DNA of 64,000 nucleotides from Liquorilactobacillus sicerae (lineage in GTDB: Bacteria; Bacillota; Bacilli; Lactobacillales; Lactobacillaceae). The translations under genes were made by a program, and so were the position numbers. The notes below the pieces were generated by a model. The model worked only from the letters and a program-made list of their open reading frames with translations. It was not told the DNA's origin and searched no databases. Of this stretch, positions 38,273 to 49,175 are shown piece by piece. Each line of letters opens with the position of its first letter. Within the stretch, counting starts at the first letter, position 1. The stretch spans positions 1-64,000 of the forward strand of contig NZ_JAHAVQ010000012.1 of assembly GCF_029916425.1 (NCBI RefSeq), in the 5' to 3' direction.

Positions 38273-39404
38273 TAGTCTTCACTCCAATCACTTCATTGTT
38301 GCCGACAACCGCTACTTCATCTGTTCCTTCGATCACTGCATTATCACCGATCACAGAATTTTCACCAATGATCGCATGGCTGATTTTCACATTTTTACCA
38401 ATCGAACAATCAGGCATAATCACGCTGTCCTTAACTAAGGAGTTTTCTTTAACTTGAACATTGGCAGATAAAATACTATGATCAATATTCCCCGCAACAA
38501 AGCAACCGTCAACAATCATCGAATCACTGACTGTTGCCGTATCCGTAATAAACTGTGGTGGTGCGATTGGATTTTTTGAAAAGATTCGCCAGCTGCGATC
38601 ACGGATATTCAACCCACCGCGCCCATCAATAAATTCCATATTAGCTTCCCATAATGATTGAATCGTCCCAACATCTTTCCAGTAGCCGGCAAAATTATAG
38701 GCGAAAACATTATCACCGCTTTTTATATAAAATGGAATGACATTCTTACCGAAATCGATCATCGGGATCTCTTTGGTAAAACCATTGATCAAAACTGAAC
38801 GCAGTCTTTGCCAATTGAAAATATAAATTCCCATTGAAGCATGATTATTCTTAGGCTGAGCAGGTTTCTCTTCAAATTCGATGATCCGGTTATTTTCATC
38901 AGTATTCATAATACCAAAGCGACTAGCTTCGTCCCATGGAACATCAATAACCGCAACCGTTAAAGCTGCCTTTTTTTCTTTATGAACTCGCAACATATCA
39001 CCATAGTCCATTTTATAAATATGATCGCCTGATAAGACCAGCAAATATTCAGGATCCATTGAATCAATATAATCAATATTTTGGTAGATTGCGTGTGCAG
39101 TACCTTCAAACCATTTGCTGCCTTCTTTATTTGAATAGGGCTGCAAAATAGTTACACCAGAATCAAGATGATCTAATCCCCAACTAGCTCCATTACCAAT
39201 ATGATTATTTAAGGTCAATGGCTGATACTGAGTAATGACACCAATATTATGGACACCAGAGTTGACGCAGTTGCTGAGTGTAAAATCAATGATCCGATAT
39301 CTACCACCAAAAGGGACTGCTGGTTTGGCACTATTTTTTGTCAGGTCTTTTAAACGTGAACCCTGACCACCTGCAAGGATAACTGCAATCATTTCATTTT
39401 TCAT
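38262..39404 (-). CDS. glgC: Glucose-1-phosphate adenylyltransferase, catalytic subunit
   Basis: Makes ADP-glucose from ATP and glucose-1-phosphate, the committed step of glycogen synthesis. About 380 residues from the ATG at 39404 ([18 protein letters not shown]). Nucleotide loop [31 protein letters not shown], the sugar-phosphate site [12 protein letters not shown], and a C-terminal beta-helix. No good SD sits directly before this ATG. Instead an 8-codon mini-ORF with a strong SD ends at it (39401-39427) in an ATGA overlap. A longer in-frame form from a TTG at 39446 is possible but has no SD. Confidence 0.95.
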   Translation of the reverse strand: MKNEMIAVILAGGQGSRLKDLTKNSAKPAVPFGGRYRIIDFTLSNCVNSGVHNIGVITQYQPLTLNNHIGNGASWGLDHLDSGVTILQPYSNKEGSKWFEGTAHAIYQNIDYIDSMDPEYLLVLSGDHIYKMDYGDMLRVHKEKKAALTVAVIDVPWDEASRFGIMNTDENNRIIEFEEKPAQPKNNHASMGIYIFNWQRLRSVLINGFTKEIPMIDFGKNVIPFYIKSGDNVFAYNFAGYWKDVGTIQSLWEANMEFIDGRGGLNIRDRSWRIFSKNPIAPPQFITDTATVSDSMIVDGCFVAGNIDHSILSANVQVKENSLVKDSVIMPDCSIGKNVKISHAIIGENSVIGDNAVIEGTDEVAVVGNNEVIGVKTNED

Positions 39405-39427
39405 AATATTCGATGGACTAAAGCCAT
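39401..39427 (-). CDS. Possible 8-codon mini-ORF coupled to glgC
   Basis: On the minus strand AGGAAGGGG lies ahead of ATG GCT TTA GTC CAT CGA ATA TTA TGA, encoding MALVHRIL. Its TGA overlaps the glgC ATG (ATGA). The glgC start itself has no SD in the normal window, so ribosomes may load here and reinitiate. The peptide is probably unimportant and the translation event is what may matter. This is inference from layout only. Confidence 0.45.
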   Translation of the reverse strand: MALVHRIL

Positions 39428-39476
39428 CTTCACCCCTTCCTGCCAAAAATAATTTTCAGATCAACCAAGCGTGGCA

Positions 39477-41381
39477 CTAATATCTTAGCTTGACCTTATC
39501 CGGCTTAAGGATCAATGTACCAAAGGCCGGTAAAATCGTGGTCAGCGACTGCTGATATTGTTTAAACTTAACTTTTTTAGTATGTTTAACCGGATTAAGT
39601 TTCGTCCAAGTACCACCAAAATCTTTCATTTCTGAGTTCAAAACTTCTTGATAAGTTCCAGCATAAGGAACACCAATTTGAAAATCATGTCTTTCAACTG
39701 GTGTGAAATTCATTGCAATTACTAAAAAATCTTTTTTCCGCTTGCCATGCCGGATAAATGTCAATATTGTGTCATCACGATCATCAGCATCAATCACTTC
39801 CAATGTTTTATCTTGATCATCCAGTTCCCATAATGAACGATTATCAAGATAAAAATGATTTAAGACTTTAGTATAAAATTGCATTTTGCGATTCATTTCA
39901 TCATTTAAATCGACCCATTCAAGTCCATGATCAGATTTCCATTCCAAAAACTGTCCCCATTCACTTCCCATGAAAAGCAGCTTTTTGCCTGGATGAACCA
40001 TTTGATAAGCATATAAAGTCCTAAGTTGAGCAAACTGTCGGTAACGATCACCCCACATCTTATGCATCAGACTTTTTTTACCATGAACAACCTCATCATG
40101 TGACAGTGGCAAAATGAAATTCTCCGACATACGATACATCCATGAAAAAGTCAGCATATTTAGATGATCCTTACGATAAATTGGATCCATTTCAAAGAAC
40201 TTAAGAACATCATTCATCCAACCCATATTCCATTTGTAATCAAAGCCTAAAGAATTTTCTTCCAGCATGCCGGTAATCTTAGTATCCGCTGTACTTTCTT
40301 CGGCCGTCATAATAGCTTTAGGATAGGTTGCTTTGATTTCCTTATTAAGTTTGCGCAAAAAATGCCAACCTTCTAAGTTGCGATTTGTCCCCTCTTTGTT
40401 TGGTTTCCAGGCATGTCCACCATAGTCCAGATAGATCATGTTAGAAACGGCATCGACCCGCAAACCATCAAGATGGAAAGTATCCAACCAATACCTAGCA
40501 CTTGAAATCAGAAATGACTGAACTTGCGGTTTGCCCAAATCAAAATTCAGTGTTCCCCAGCCAGGGTTGTCTGCCCGCTCATAATCAGCATATTCATAAG
40601 TCGCTGTCCCATCATAATATGGTAAAGCATCGGCATTACGGCAAAAATGCCCCGGGACCCAGTCAACTAGAACTCCAATGTTAGCAACATGACAAGCATC
40701 AACAAATTCTTGGAAATCCTCAGCAGCACCAAAATATGATGAAAAAGCAAAATACCCAATTAATTGATATCCCCAAGATGCTCCCAAAGGATGTTCCATT
40801 AATGGCATAAATTCGACATGAGAATAGCCCATTTTTTTTAGATACGGAACTAATTCTGCTGTTAAATCATGCATACTATATGATGTTCCATCTTCATGTT
40901 CTTTCCAAGAACCCGCATGAACTTCATAAATATTAAGCGGTCGTTCGAAATAATTTGAACGTTTATGTCGTCCACGCCATAAGCCATCCTTCCAATGATG
41001 TTGTGGTGAATCGCTAATGATCGCCGCATCATTTGGACGTTTTTCAAATTTTTGAGCAAAAGGATCGATCTTGAAAATTTCTTGCCCATCAGCTTGCTTG
41101 ACGTTATATTTGTATAATTGGCCTCGTTGAACTTCAGTTGTAAAAACACTCCAAACTCCAAATTGATCGTGCACCATTGCTAATCCTGGCTTTTGCCATT
41201 GATTAAAGTCGCCAACTAAATAGACATGTTGAGCATGCGGAGCCCAAACGCGGAAAACAAAACCACCCGCATTATTTTGAACAATCGGATGACAGCCAAA
41301 CAATCGTTCTGCATGAAAATTTTGCCCTTTGGAAAAATTAATCAATTCTTTTTGCAAATCAATATTTATCTTCTTTTCCAA
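39477..41381 (-). CDS. glgB: 1,4-alpha-glucan branching enzyme
   Basis: Introduces alpha-1,6 branches into glycogen. About 634 residues: CBM48 domain with FRVWAPHAQHVYLVGDFNQW (~40-60), GH13 barrel with DWVPGHF, GLRVDAVSNMIYLDYG, MTAEEST and LPLSHDEVVHGK, and a C-terminal beta domain. The likely start is TTG at 41381, preceded by AGGGGGG; an ATG 7 codons upstream has no SD. It is first in the order glgB-C-D-A-P-amylase, the same order as in Lactobacillus acidophilus. The operon promoter should lie in the AT-rich region upstream. Confidence 0.96.
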   Translation of the reverse strand: MEKKINIDLQKELINFSKGQNFHAERLFGCHPIVQNNAGGFVFRVWAPHAQHVYLVGDFNQWQKPGLAMVHDQFGVWSVFTTEVQRGQLYKYNVKQADGQEIFKIDPFAQKFEKRPNDAAIISDSPQHHWKDGLWRGRHKRSNYFERPLNIYEVHAGSWKEHEDGTSYSMHDLTAELVPYLKKMGYSHVEFMPLMEHPLGASWGYQLIGYFAFSSYFGAAEDFQEFVDACHVANIGVLVDWVPGHFCRNADALPYYDGTATYEYADYERADNPGWGTLNFDLGKPQVQSFLISSARYWLDTFHLDGLRVDAVSNMIYLDYGGHAWKPNKEGTNRNLEGWHFLRKLNKEIKATYPKAIMTAEESTADTKITGMLEENSLGFDYKWNMGWMNDVLKFFEMDPIYRKDHLNMLTFSWMYRMSENFILPLSHDEVVHGKKSLMHKMWGDRYRQFAQLRTLYAYQMVHPGKKLLFMGSEWGQFLEWKSDHGLEWVDLNDEMNRKMQFYTKVLNHFYLDNRSLWELDDQDKTLEVIDADDRDDTILTFIRHGKRKKDFLVIAMNFTPVERHDFQIGVPYAGTYQEVLNSEMKDFGGTWTKLNPVKHTKKVKFKQYQQSLTTILPAFGTLILKPDKVKLRY

Positions 41382-41402
41382 ATTGCTCCCCCCTCTTACC
41401 AT

Positions 41403-41699
41403 TATTCAAAAATATGATTAACTTAAGACTCTCTCGCTAAATTTAGAATAACATATTTTGTGTTAAATTGATTATATTCTGAGAATTTTTTAATTTATTC
41501 TTGTATCCGCTTTCTTTAGCTTTAAATAAGCAATAATTGTCAATGAATATTTTAAATTTAGAATATAATCTATTATTCAATATTACTAAGATCTAATTAT
41601 GTATAGTTTAATATAATATTCTTATTTTTTTAAAAACACATTTATGATACTTAATTAGCAAGCAAGTTGAATTATTTTTAATTAAATTATTTTCTTTCA
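41403..41699. other. AT-rich upstream region of the glycogen operon
   Basis: About 300 bases of very AT-rich sequence between glgB and the terminator of the decayed cellobiose locus. It must contain the glg promoter. A TTGACA (minus strand, near 41538) is present but I could not pair it with a convincing -10, and no clear CcpA box was seen. Confidence 0.5.
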
Positions 41700-41748
41700 A
41701 TAAATAAAGAATCTGATTCTCCCATCAAGAATGAGAAAATCAGATTTC
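41700..41748 (-). terminator. Terminator of the former cellobiose operon
   Basis: On the minus strand AATCTGATTTTCTC pairs with GAGAATCAGATT, followed by CTTTATTT. It follows the remnant EIIC tail. Confidence 0.7.
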
Positions 41749-41763
41749 GATTAATGATAACTA

Positions 41764-41904
41764 TTATTTACTTTCTTGTTTAACAGTATTTGCAGCTTGA
41801 TCTTGTTCTTGCTTTACCAAAATTCGATCATAGTGTTTGATAAATGGATACCAAACAAGGAAAGCGACAAATGCACAAATAAAGGCTAATGATTGTGTTG
41901 CATT
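41764..41904 (-). pseudogene. PTS EIIC (cellobiose/lactose type) C-terminal remnant
   Basis: The minus strand encodes, without start codon, a tail reading ...SLAFICAFVAFLVWYPF, IKHYDRILVKQEQ and a final TVKQESK before TAA. This is characteristic of the last helix and cytoplasmic end of CelB-type EIIC permeases. A TGA lies immediately upstream in frame and then the bgl pseudogene's stop, so only ~46 codons of a normal ~430-450 residue gene remain. It shows a deletion that removed the rest of the permease. Confidence 0.7.
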
Positions 41905-41926
41905 TCATTCACTTCAGTTTTTTTAT

Positions 41927-43583
<1,657 letters not shown>

Positions 43584-45667
43584 ATGGAAAACATTAGCAA
43601 AACTCGTACTATAGGTCAATATGTTAGAATCTTCCTAATTTTTATAACTATAATAATTCTTCTTGTCTCTTTAATAGGTTCTTACATCACAAGTCAGTCA
43701 TTGCTTAATAATCGAAACTTGTTAAACCAACAAGGTGCTGCCACTAGTTTAATGTCCCAAGAAAAATCGATTAATACATCAATCACCAATACATTACAAC
43801 AGTTTCCTAACGAAGCAGCTTTTAGCGGACAAAGTTATGATAAAAATCAAGTTAAACAATTATTAAAAATTGTCAAAGAAAGTAATTCCCAAATAAAAGG
43901 AATTGGATTTAAAATAGCTAATTCTAAACTAATAAAAACTGGGACAATTGATGAAAAATCAAATTCAAGTACACTTTCGTGGTATAAAAATGCTTTAAGC
44001 TCTCCTGGAGAAGTTGTCTGGACAGAACCATATAAAGAGAAAGGTTCAAAACAAATGGTTAGAGCTGCTTCTCTACTCGTAAAAAATATGAGCGGACAAC
44101 AAGGAGTTTTAGTCATTAATGTTTCCTATCAAAGTATAAAGAACTCTATTTCTTCCTTAAAAATTGGCCGAACGGGTAGTGCAACTTTAGTCCATGAAAA
44201 TGGAATAGTTATTACTTCAAGTGGTAAGTCCAAAAATTATACATTTAAAAGTGGACAAAGTATTGGACAAAAGAAAATCTTTCAACGAATTAAAAACGCA
44301 ACTGGAAATCGTGGCATTTTAAAAATTTCTGGAACTCATGGTGGAAAAGTTTACTATGATAAAGGTCAAACAGGGGATCATTCTGTTTGGTCATTTGCAA
44401 TAGTTGATCATAACGACTTGAATACTGAGCTTCATGCATTAATTTTGGTTTCGGGAATTATTGCCCTTACTATGATTGTAATTATTTGGTTATTTAGCTC
44501 ATATTTAATTCGTATTTTAAGATCATTAGCTGAAGTATTTAATAAACATTTCAAAGAAGCAAGTCATGGCAATTTTAAGAAAATAAGATCCCCCAAAGGA
44601 ACTGCCTACTTTAAATTATTGAAAGATCCTCAAAAAATGGCTTTAAAAATTAGTAAAGCTGATAAAAATGGTCAAGAATTTAATCAGATTGCCTATAATT
44701 ATAATAAAATGGTTGACGCACTGGGAATAATGGTTGGTAAAGTTCAAAATAGCAGTAAAACAGTAACAGGAAAATCTGATTCATTGTTAGAAATTTCCCA
44801 GCAGACGAATAAAGCAATTGGCGAGGTCACGCAATTACAGGAGTTGCTCAAATTACAACTTCACAAGCACAAGAAACATCGAATAGCGTTGATCAATTAA
44901 AGCATTTATCTGGTGTAATTGCTTCTCTACATGAAAAAGCTAAGGAAATGACAGAACTAGCACAAAATTCAGGGAAAATGAATCAAGAAAACCTGGAAAT
45001 TTCTGGGAATGTAGCTACCAATTGGAATCAAGAATTAAGTAAAATGGCAGAACTAGAAACAAGTGTTGCTAATCTGAATAAACAAATCCAAGATATTAAC
45101 AAAATTATTACTGTAATTGAAGGAATCTCCCATCAAACTAACTTATTAGCTCTGAATGCTTCAATTGAAGCAGCAAGTGCTGGTAATGCAGGTAAAGGAT
45201 TTGCTGTAGTCGCCATAGAGATTCGCAAATTAGCTAATCAAAGCAAAAACTCAACCAAAGAAGTTGCTGAAATTCTTGAAAAAATTCGTATAGATTCTGA
45301 AGAAATGGTTAAAAAGGCCGAGAAATCAGTTGCTGGCGGCAAAGACCAAACTAATTTAATTGATGAAGCAATTAGTTCTTCGAGGAATGTTTTCGGGGTA
45401 AATAAGAAACTGATTCAAGACATTCAAGAAATTGAACAAGTTAGCGGTAAAATCGCCGCTATTCAAAGTAAAGTTGAAGCAGGCTTGGAAAGTATTTCAG
45501 CATCCACCGAAGAAAATTCAGCGGGAGCTGAAGAAGTCTCTGCTAATTCAGAAGAAATTCAAGCAACAATGGATGAATTTACAAATCATGTAGCTGAGTT
45601 ACAAATGACGGCAAAAAAATTAAAACAGGCTGCTGAACCTTTCAAATTTGAAAATAATAATAGTTAG
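43584..45667 (+). pseudogene. Methyl-accepting chemotaxis protein, frameshifted
   Basis: N-terminal part (43584-44900): TM1 (~14-36), a dCache-like extracytoplasmic sensor (~45-275), TM2 (~285-308) and a HAMP-like linker. Near 44828-44835 the frame is lost; the other frame continues at once as [17 protein letters not shown] and runs through the signalling hairpin ([18 protein letters not shown], ~4 heptads each side) to 45667. The total span is one base short of a multiple of three, consistent with a net 1- or 4-base deletion (or a sequencing error). An intact gene would be ~694 residues. It implies a chemotactic, flagellated ancestor. Confidence 0.85.
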
Positions 45668-45739
45668 ACAAGTTTTTATAATAATTTGATATTTCAAAAT
45701 TATCTAAAAATTCATGCGCTTAATAATTCAAAAAAGCTT

Positions 45740-46083
45740 CTGATATTTGGCACCGTACAGTTGGAAAATTGACTTGCTTCCTCCGCACGATAAAGCAAAC
45801 GCTGCTGCAAAAAAATAGCAATTAAAGGAATTTCGAACGACAGTGATATTTTTTAAGTGCTCTTAGATAAACCGATGAGTTGATTAAAAACCGTAATCAT
45901 GTTTCTTTTAGGTGATATAATCTTGAGCATATTGTATAATAACATTTATAACGCAAGTTCTCTTTTGTATCTTGTTTTTAGACAACTCAAGTATACTTCA
46001 AAGAGTAGCTTGCGTTTTGTCTTTCACAAAAACAAAACTGGCACCAGGCAGTGCCAACCCGAATATGAATTTTCAAACTTTAG
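45740..46083 (-). mobile_element. Degraded remnant of the same IS type (inverted)
   Basis: Read on the minus strand from 46083, the sequence matches the left end of the intact IS at 26638: a decayed inverted repeat (CTAAAGTTTGAAAATTCA), the non-coding leader with AAGTATACTTGAGT, then the start of the transposase (in the homologous frame IIQYAQDYI, then stop; later VFNQLIGL and RALYRAE-like segments). There are internal deletions and stops, and the element breaks off near 45740. It is an old partial copy and cannot encode a transposase. Confidence 0.85.
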
Positions 46084-46264
46084 CTGATCAATAAAGAATT
46101 CATCCAATCAGAATCAGCACAAAACTTGCAATTTTGGTACAAAATGTTTATAAATTACATATGTAACGTAGCTAAAATTATTAGACACTAAATAGCTTGG
46201 AATCTAGCATGGCAATTTTAAATTAGTCGCAAATTGCAACTTAAAATTTAGGAGGGTTTAAACG

Positions 46265-47260
46265 ATGATCGGATGCAGCAGTTTAACTTTAACCGCAAAA
46301 GACAAAACGCAACTTTTGTCCCGAACAATGGATTTCTTCATGCAAATGGCACGTGAGGTCATTTATACCCCGGCTGGCTATCAAATGAAAAGCAGCTATC
46401 AACAAACTACTTTTGCTAGCAAATTAGCCACCTTAGGAATGGGAATGAATGATAACAACGGAACAATTATCTTTGATGGTGTTAACGAAAAAGGCTTGGC
46501 TGCAGCCACCTTATATTTTTCTGGCTATGCTGTTTATCCCAAAGTTCCCAAAGCAACCACTTTGCCAGTAACACCTGATAAACTGGTCCAATTCTTGCTG
46601 AGTCAATATACCAGTGTGGCTGAGGTCAAAAACAAACTGACACACGAAATAACATTAGTTGATCAGCCTAATCCAATTTTAAAGATCACTTCACCGCTGC
46701 ACTACATCTTAACTGATGCCAGCGGTGAAACTCTGATCATTGAACCAACTAAAACTGGTCTACATTTTTATTCAGACACAATTGGTGTAATGACCAATGC
46801 ACCAGACTATCCATGGATGGAAACTAATTTACGAAACTATTTGGCACTGCGCCCACAACAATTTCCTTCCGTTAACTGGCTTGGCAAAGAACTCCAACCA
46901 TTCGGTCAAGGTTCGGGCAGTCTTGGCTTGCCAGGAGATTATACTCCGCCGTCTCGCTTTGTCCGCGTGGCATTTTTAAAGCAATTTACCTTGCAGCCTG
47001 CAGACGAAATCGCTGCAGTTTCCACAGCCGCTAATATTTTGAAATCGGTCAGCATCCCACAAGGTGCCGTAAAAAAAGGAGATACCTTTGACCACACTTG
47101 TTATACGGCTTTTATCGCTACTAACAGCTTGAGTTACTATTTTTCTACCGCTACAAATCAGCGGCTACAAAAAGTCAGCCTAACTCCTGAACTTTTGCAG
47201 ATAAAAATTGTTAAAGCTTTCCCGGTTCCACAAACGGAAGACATCAACCAACTAAATTAA
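46265..47260 (+). CDS. pva: Penicillin V acylase / choloylglycine hydrolase family (Ntn hydrolase)
   Basis: 331 residues. It hydrolyses amide bonds of acylated amines; family members act on penicillin V, bile salts or acyl-homoserine lactones. It starts MIGCSSLTL, so the nucleophile is Cys4 after removal of a three-residue propeptide, as in the Lysinibacillus (B. sphaericus) penicillin V acylase (MLGCSS), rather than Cys2 as in bile salt hydrolases. Active-site partners are visible: ARTMDF-like SRTMDF, GMGMNDNNG, DGVNEKGLAAATLYF, GVMTNAPDYPWM, and PFGQGSGSLGLPGDYTPPSRFVR. No signal peptide. ATG with AGGAGG. It is a single gene with its own terminator. Substrate preference inferred only by similarity. 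Confidence 0.92.
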   Translation: MIGCSSLTLTAKDKTQLLSRTMDFFMQMAREVIYTPAGYQMKSSYQQTTFASKLATLGMGMNDNNGTIIFDGVNEKGLAAATLYFSGYAVYPKVPKATTLPVTPDKLVQFLLSQYTSVAEVKNKLTHEITLVDQPNPILKITSPLHYILTDASGETLIIEPTKTGLHFYSDTIGVMTNAPDYPWMETNLRNYLALRPQQFPSVNWLGKELQPFGQGSGSLGLPGDYTPPSRFVRVAFLKQFTLQPADEIAAVSTAANILKSVSIPQGAVKKGDTFDHTCYTAFIATNSLSYYFSTATNQRLQKVSLTPELLQIKIVKAFPVPQTEDINQLN

Positions 47261-47337
47261 AAACCACTTTTATGTGAGACATCTGAAAAATACATTCTAA
47301 ATTAATCATTTATATATATTTTATAACCAGATTTAAA

Positions 47338-47376
47338 AGAACTGAGAAGCTTTTTTATTAAATCTCAGTTTTTCTT
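47338..47376 (+). terminator. Terminator of the acylase gene
   Basis: AACTGAGA (47340-47348 region) pairs with TCTCAGTT (47363-47370), then TTTCTT. It lies 80 bases after the stop. Confidence 0.75.
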
Positions 47377-47472
47377 AATTTTTAATCTCCAATTGTCTAC
47401 TTAAGTACTACAACCATAGAGTTAACTTAGTAATGCAGTTTTTAATCAGTTAATCATGATATTATTTATTTT

Positions 47473-47501
47473 ATATACTATTATTACTAATAATAGTATA
47501 T
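47473..47501. repeat. Perfect 13-bp palindrome upstream of the XRE-TPR regulator
   Basis: ATATACTATTATT - ACT - AATAATAGTATAT, perfect arms with a 3-base centre. It lies ~50 bases before the start of the regulator gene, in the position of an operator or promoter-overlapping hairpin. It contains TATAAT-like runs. Confidence 0.6.
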
Positions 47502-47551
47502 AATTATTTATATCGTTTTTAAATTGTAAGTAATCGTTTGAGGTGAAGGAA

Positions 47552-48403
47552 TTGATTAATGGTCTTATTATAAAAAAGCGGCGCAAGGAATTGCACATTT
47601 CGCAAAAGGAGTTAGCCGAAGAAATTACAACGCAAGGAACTATCAGTGCACTTGAACGAAATTCAACTTCGCCCAACAGTGATATTCTAACCAAAATTCT
47701 TGAGCGTTTGTCATTATCACTGACTGATGTCCTAGTCGGTAATGAAAAAGTGGATAATCAAAAATTATTAGCCGCCACTGATAAGTGTTTTATGAATTAT
47801 GATTATCATACTGTTTTGACAACTCTTAAAAAAATCAAAAAAATTACTGATCCGCATCAGCGTGCCCACTACCAATTTTTAAAAACTGATGCTAAAATGT
47901 GGGTCAAAAAGGATTACGATGATGCAATCTTTGAATATAATCAGTTATTGCAAGAAACCAACGATCGCACTGAAATTTATGCAGTTTTAGCTACTTGTGA
48001 ATTAGGAATCGTTTATAGTCTTAAACAAGACCTTGAAAAAAGTGCTTTTTACTTCAAAAAGCTGCCAGCCTTAATGAAAAAACTAGATTTAAATCAACAT
48101 GTCTTTTGGTCCTTGTCCCTCTTCGCTAATTTAAGTGAGTTCTATCTAAATATTGATCATCAAGTTGATAAGTGCCAAAATTTATTGTCTGAGGCTTTGC
48201 ATTTTGCTAAGAAGAATAACAGTCCCTTCTTCGTTGATTCATTTTATTTGCTTTCTGCAGAAGCATTGTATGCCAAAAATGGCAAATGGACAACCGAAGC
48301 CATTGATGATTTAACAAAGTCGTGTGTCTTTGCGGAATTTCTTGACGATAAATTAGAGCTAGCTAAGGCCCAGAAGCACTTGGCTCAAATAGATCAGCAG
48401 TAG
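47552..48403 (+). CDS. XRE-TPR regulator (Rgg/PlcR/RRNPP-like)
   Basis: About 283 residues: an N-terminal XRE helix-turn-helix (IIKKRRKELHISQKELAEEI, GTISALERNSTSP, ~5-60) followed by helical repeats (~75-283) like the TPR domains of peptide-sensing Rgg/PlcR proteins. I place the start at TTG 47552, which has GAGG at 8 bases; an upstream GTG overlaps that SD. RRNPP-type proteins normally respond to short peptides; I searched the flanks and saw no convincing small peptide gene. A perfect palindrome precedes it. Targets unknown. Confidence 0.8.
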   Translation: MINGLIIKKRRKELHISQKELAEEITTQGTISALERNSTSPNSDILTKILERLSLSLTDVLVGNEKVDNQKLLAATDKCFMNYDYHTVLTTLKKIKKITDPHQRAHYQFLKTDAKMWVKKDYDDAIFEYNQLLQETNDRTEIYAVLATCELGIVYSLKQDLEKSAFYFKKLPALMKKLDLNQHVFWSLSLFANLSEFYLNIDHQVDKCQNLLSEALHFAKKNNSPFFVDSFYLLSAEALYAKNGKWTTEAIDDLTKSCVFAEFLDDKLELAKAQKHLAQIDQQ

Positions 48404-48451
48404 TTCTGCAACATAATTAGTTTTTGAAAATTTAGTTAGCTAGTCAAACTA

Positions 48452-48868
48452 TTACAAACCATTGATAAATGTTTCTTCAATGGTTCTTAATAATCTGATT
48501 AGCTGTTTTTTTTGTTTTTTATTAAGTTCCGCAAACAGTCGTGTCGCTTGCTCCGCCATCTTTTTCCGTTCGAATTCCAGTTGCTGTTGTCCCTTGCCGG
48601 TTAATGCCAACTGTGAACTGCGATGATCATTAGGATCAACCTTCTTGACGATCAGGCCACTGTGCTGCAGTTGGTTGAGCTTAGCTGAAACTGAAGGCGC
48701 AGTAATCTGCAAATACTGCGCCAACATTTTGGCCGTTGATTTTTGATGGGCAGCAAGATAGTTGAGAAGCTCAACATTATCTCGATAATTAGTTTGCTTG
48801 AATGCTTGAAAACTTCGACTAGTCTTAGCCAATTGTTCCAGTAGTTGCATTGAACGATTAGATTTCAT
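48452..48868 (-). CDS. MarR-family transcriptional regulator
   Basis: 138 residues with the winged-helix core: QKSTAKMLAQYLQITAPSVSAKLNQL (~55-80, described in part) and the wing VKKVDPNDHRSSQLALTGKG (~90-109), including the conserved DxRS. It is divergent from the cysteine operon promoter (48970-48998), about 100 bases away, so it could regulate that operon, itself, or neither. The signal is unknown. Confidence 0.88.
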   Translation of the reverse strand: MKSNRSMQLLEQLAKTSRSFQAFKQTNYRDNVELLNYLAAHQKSTAKMLAQYLQITAPSVSAKLNQLQHSGLIVKKVDPNDHRSSQLALTGKGQQQLEFERKKMAEQATRLFAELNKKQKKQLIRLLRTIEETFINGL

Positions 48869-48969
48869 CAGGGCCCTCTTTTCAAATTGCTTTGTTAAAC
48901 TAACTATATCTTATTCAAGCAATTAAGGCAAAATTATTGACTTACTAAAATTTATTGGTCACAAAAAAG

Positions 48970-48998
48970 TTGACAAATAAAATCAAGCTTGCTATGAT
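48970..48998 (+). promoter_or_regulatory. Strong promoter of the cysteine operon
   Basis: TTGACA (48970-48975), 17-base spacer, TATGAT (48993-48998). Transcription would begin near 49005, about 20 bases before the first leader ORF. Its near-consensus form suggests that control happens after initiation, in the leader. Confidence 0.8.
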
Positions 48999-49014
48999 AG
49001 TGGCAATCATGAAA

Positions 49015-49073
49015 GGGGTGCAATTGAATTGTTAAAACAGCTTACCACATTAGTTCAAAGTCAATTGTGCCCC
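49015..49073 (+). promoter_or_regulatory. Leader hairpin sequestering the first leader-ORF SD
   Basis: GGGGTGCAATTG (49015-49026) can pair over its full 12 bases, with two G-U pairs, to CAATTGTGCCCC (49062-49073). The 5' arm contains the SD of the first leader ORF and the 3' arm lies inside that ORF, around its first Cys codon. The hairpin could form only when ribosomes are absent. Confidence 0.5.
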
Positions 49074-49112
49074 AATTTTAACTTAAAATTAAATAACGAT
49101 TGTTGTTGCTGA
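49029..49112 (+). CDS. Poly-cysteine leader peptide 1 (27 codons)
   Basis: TTG start with GGGGTG at 8 bases, right after the strong promoter. The peptide reads MLKQLTTLVQSQL, CPNFNLKL and NNDCCC, ending TGT TGT TGC TGA. Three consecutive Cys codons directly before the stop, plus one earlier, upstream of cysteine biosynthesis genes, are what a cysteine attenuator would show. Low charged tRNA-Cys would stall ribosomes at codons 25-27. Comparable poly-Cys leader ORFs are known from mycobacteria; in lactobacilli I know of none described. Function inferred. Confidence 0.7.
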   Translation: MLKQLTTLVQSQLCPNFNLKLNNDCCC

Positions 49113-49175
49113 TTTCTATACTCTAAGTTGTAATCGGCTTGTTTTAGTCGATCTCTAATTGGAAATGGCTCGGGT

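Noticed and set aside
49009-49035. 8-codon ATG ORF (MKGVQLNC) ahead of leader 1
   Set aside because: It starts only ~5 bases from the expected transcription start and has no SD; its sequence contains the SD of the better TTG ORF. Leaderless translation is possible but I do not rely on it.
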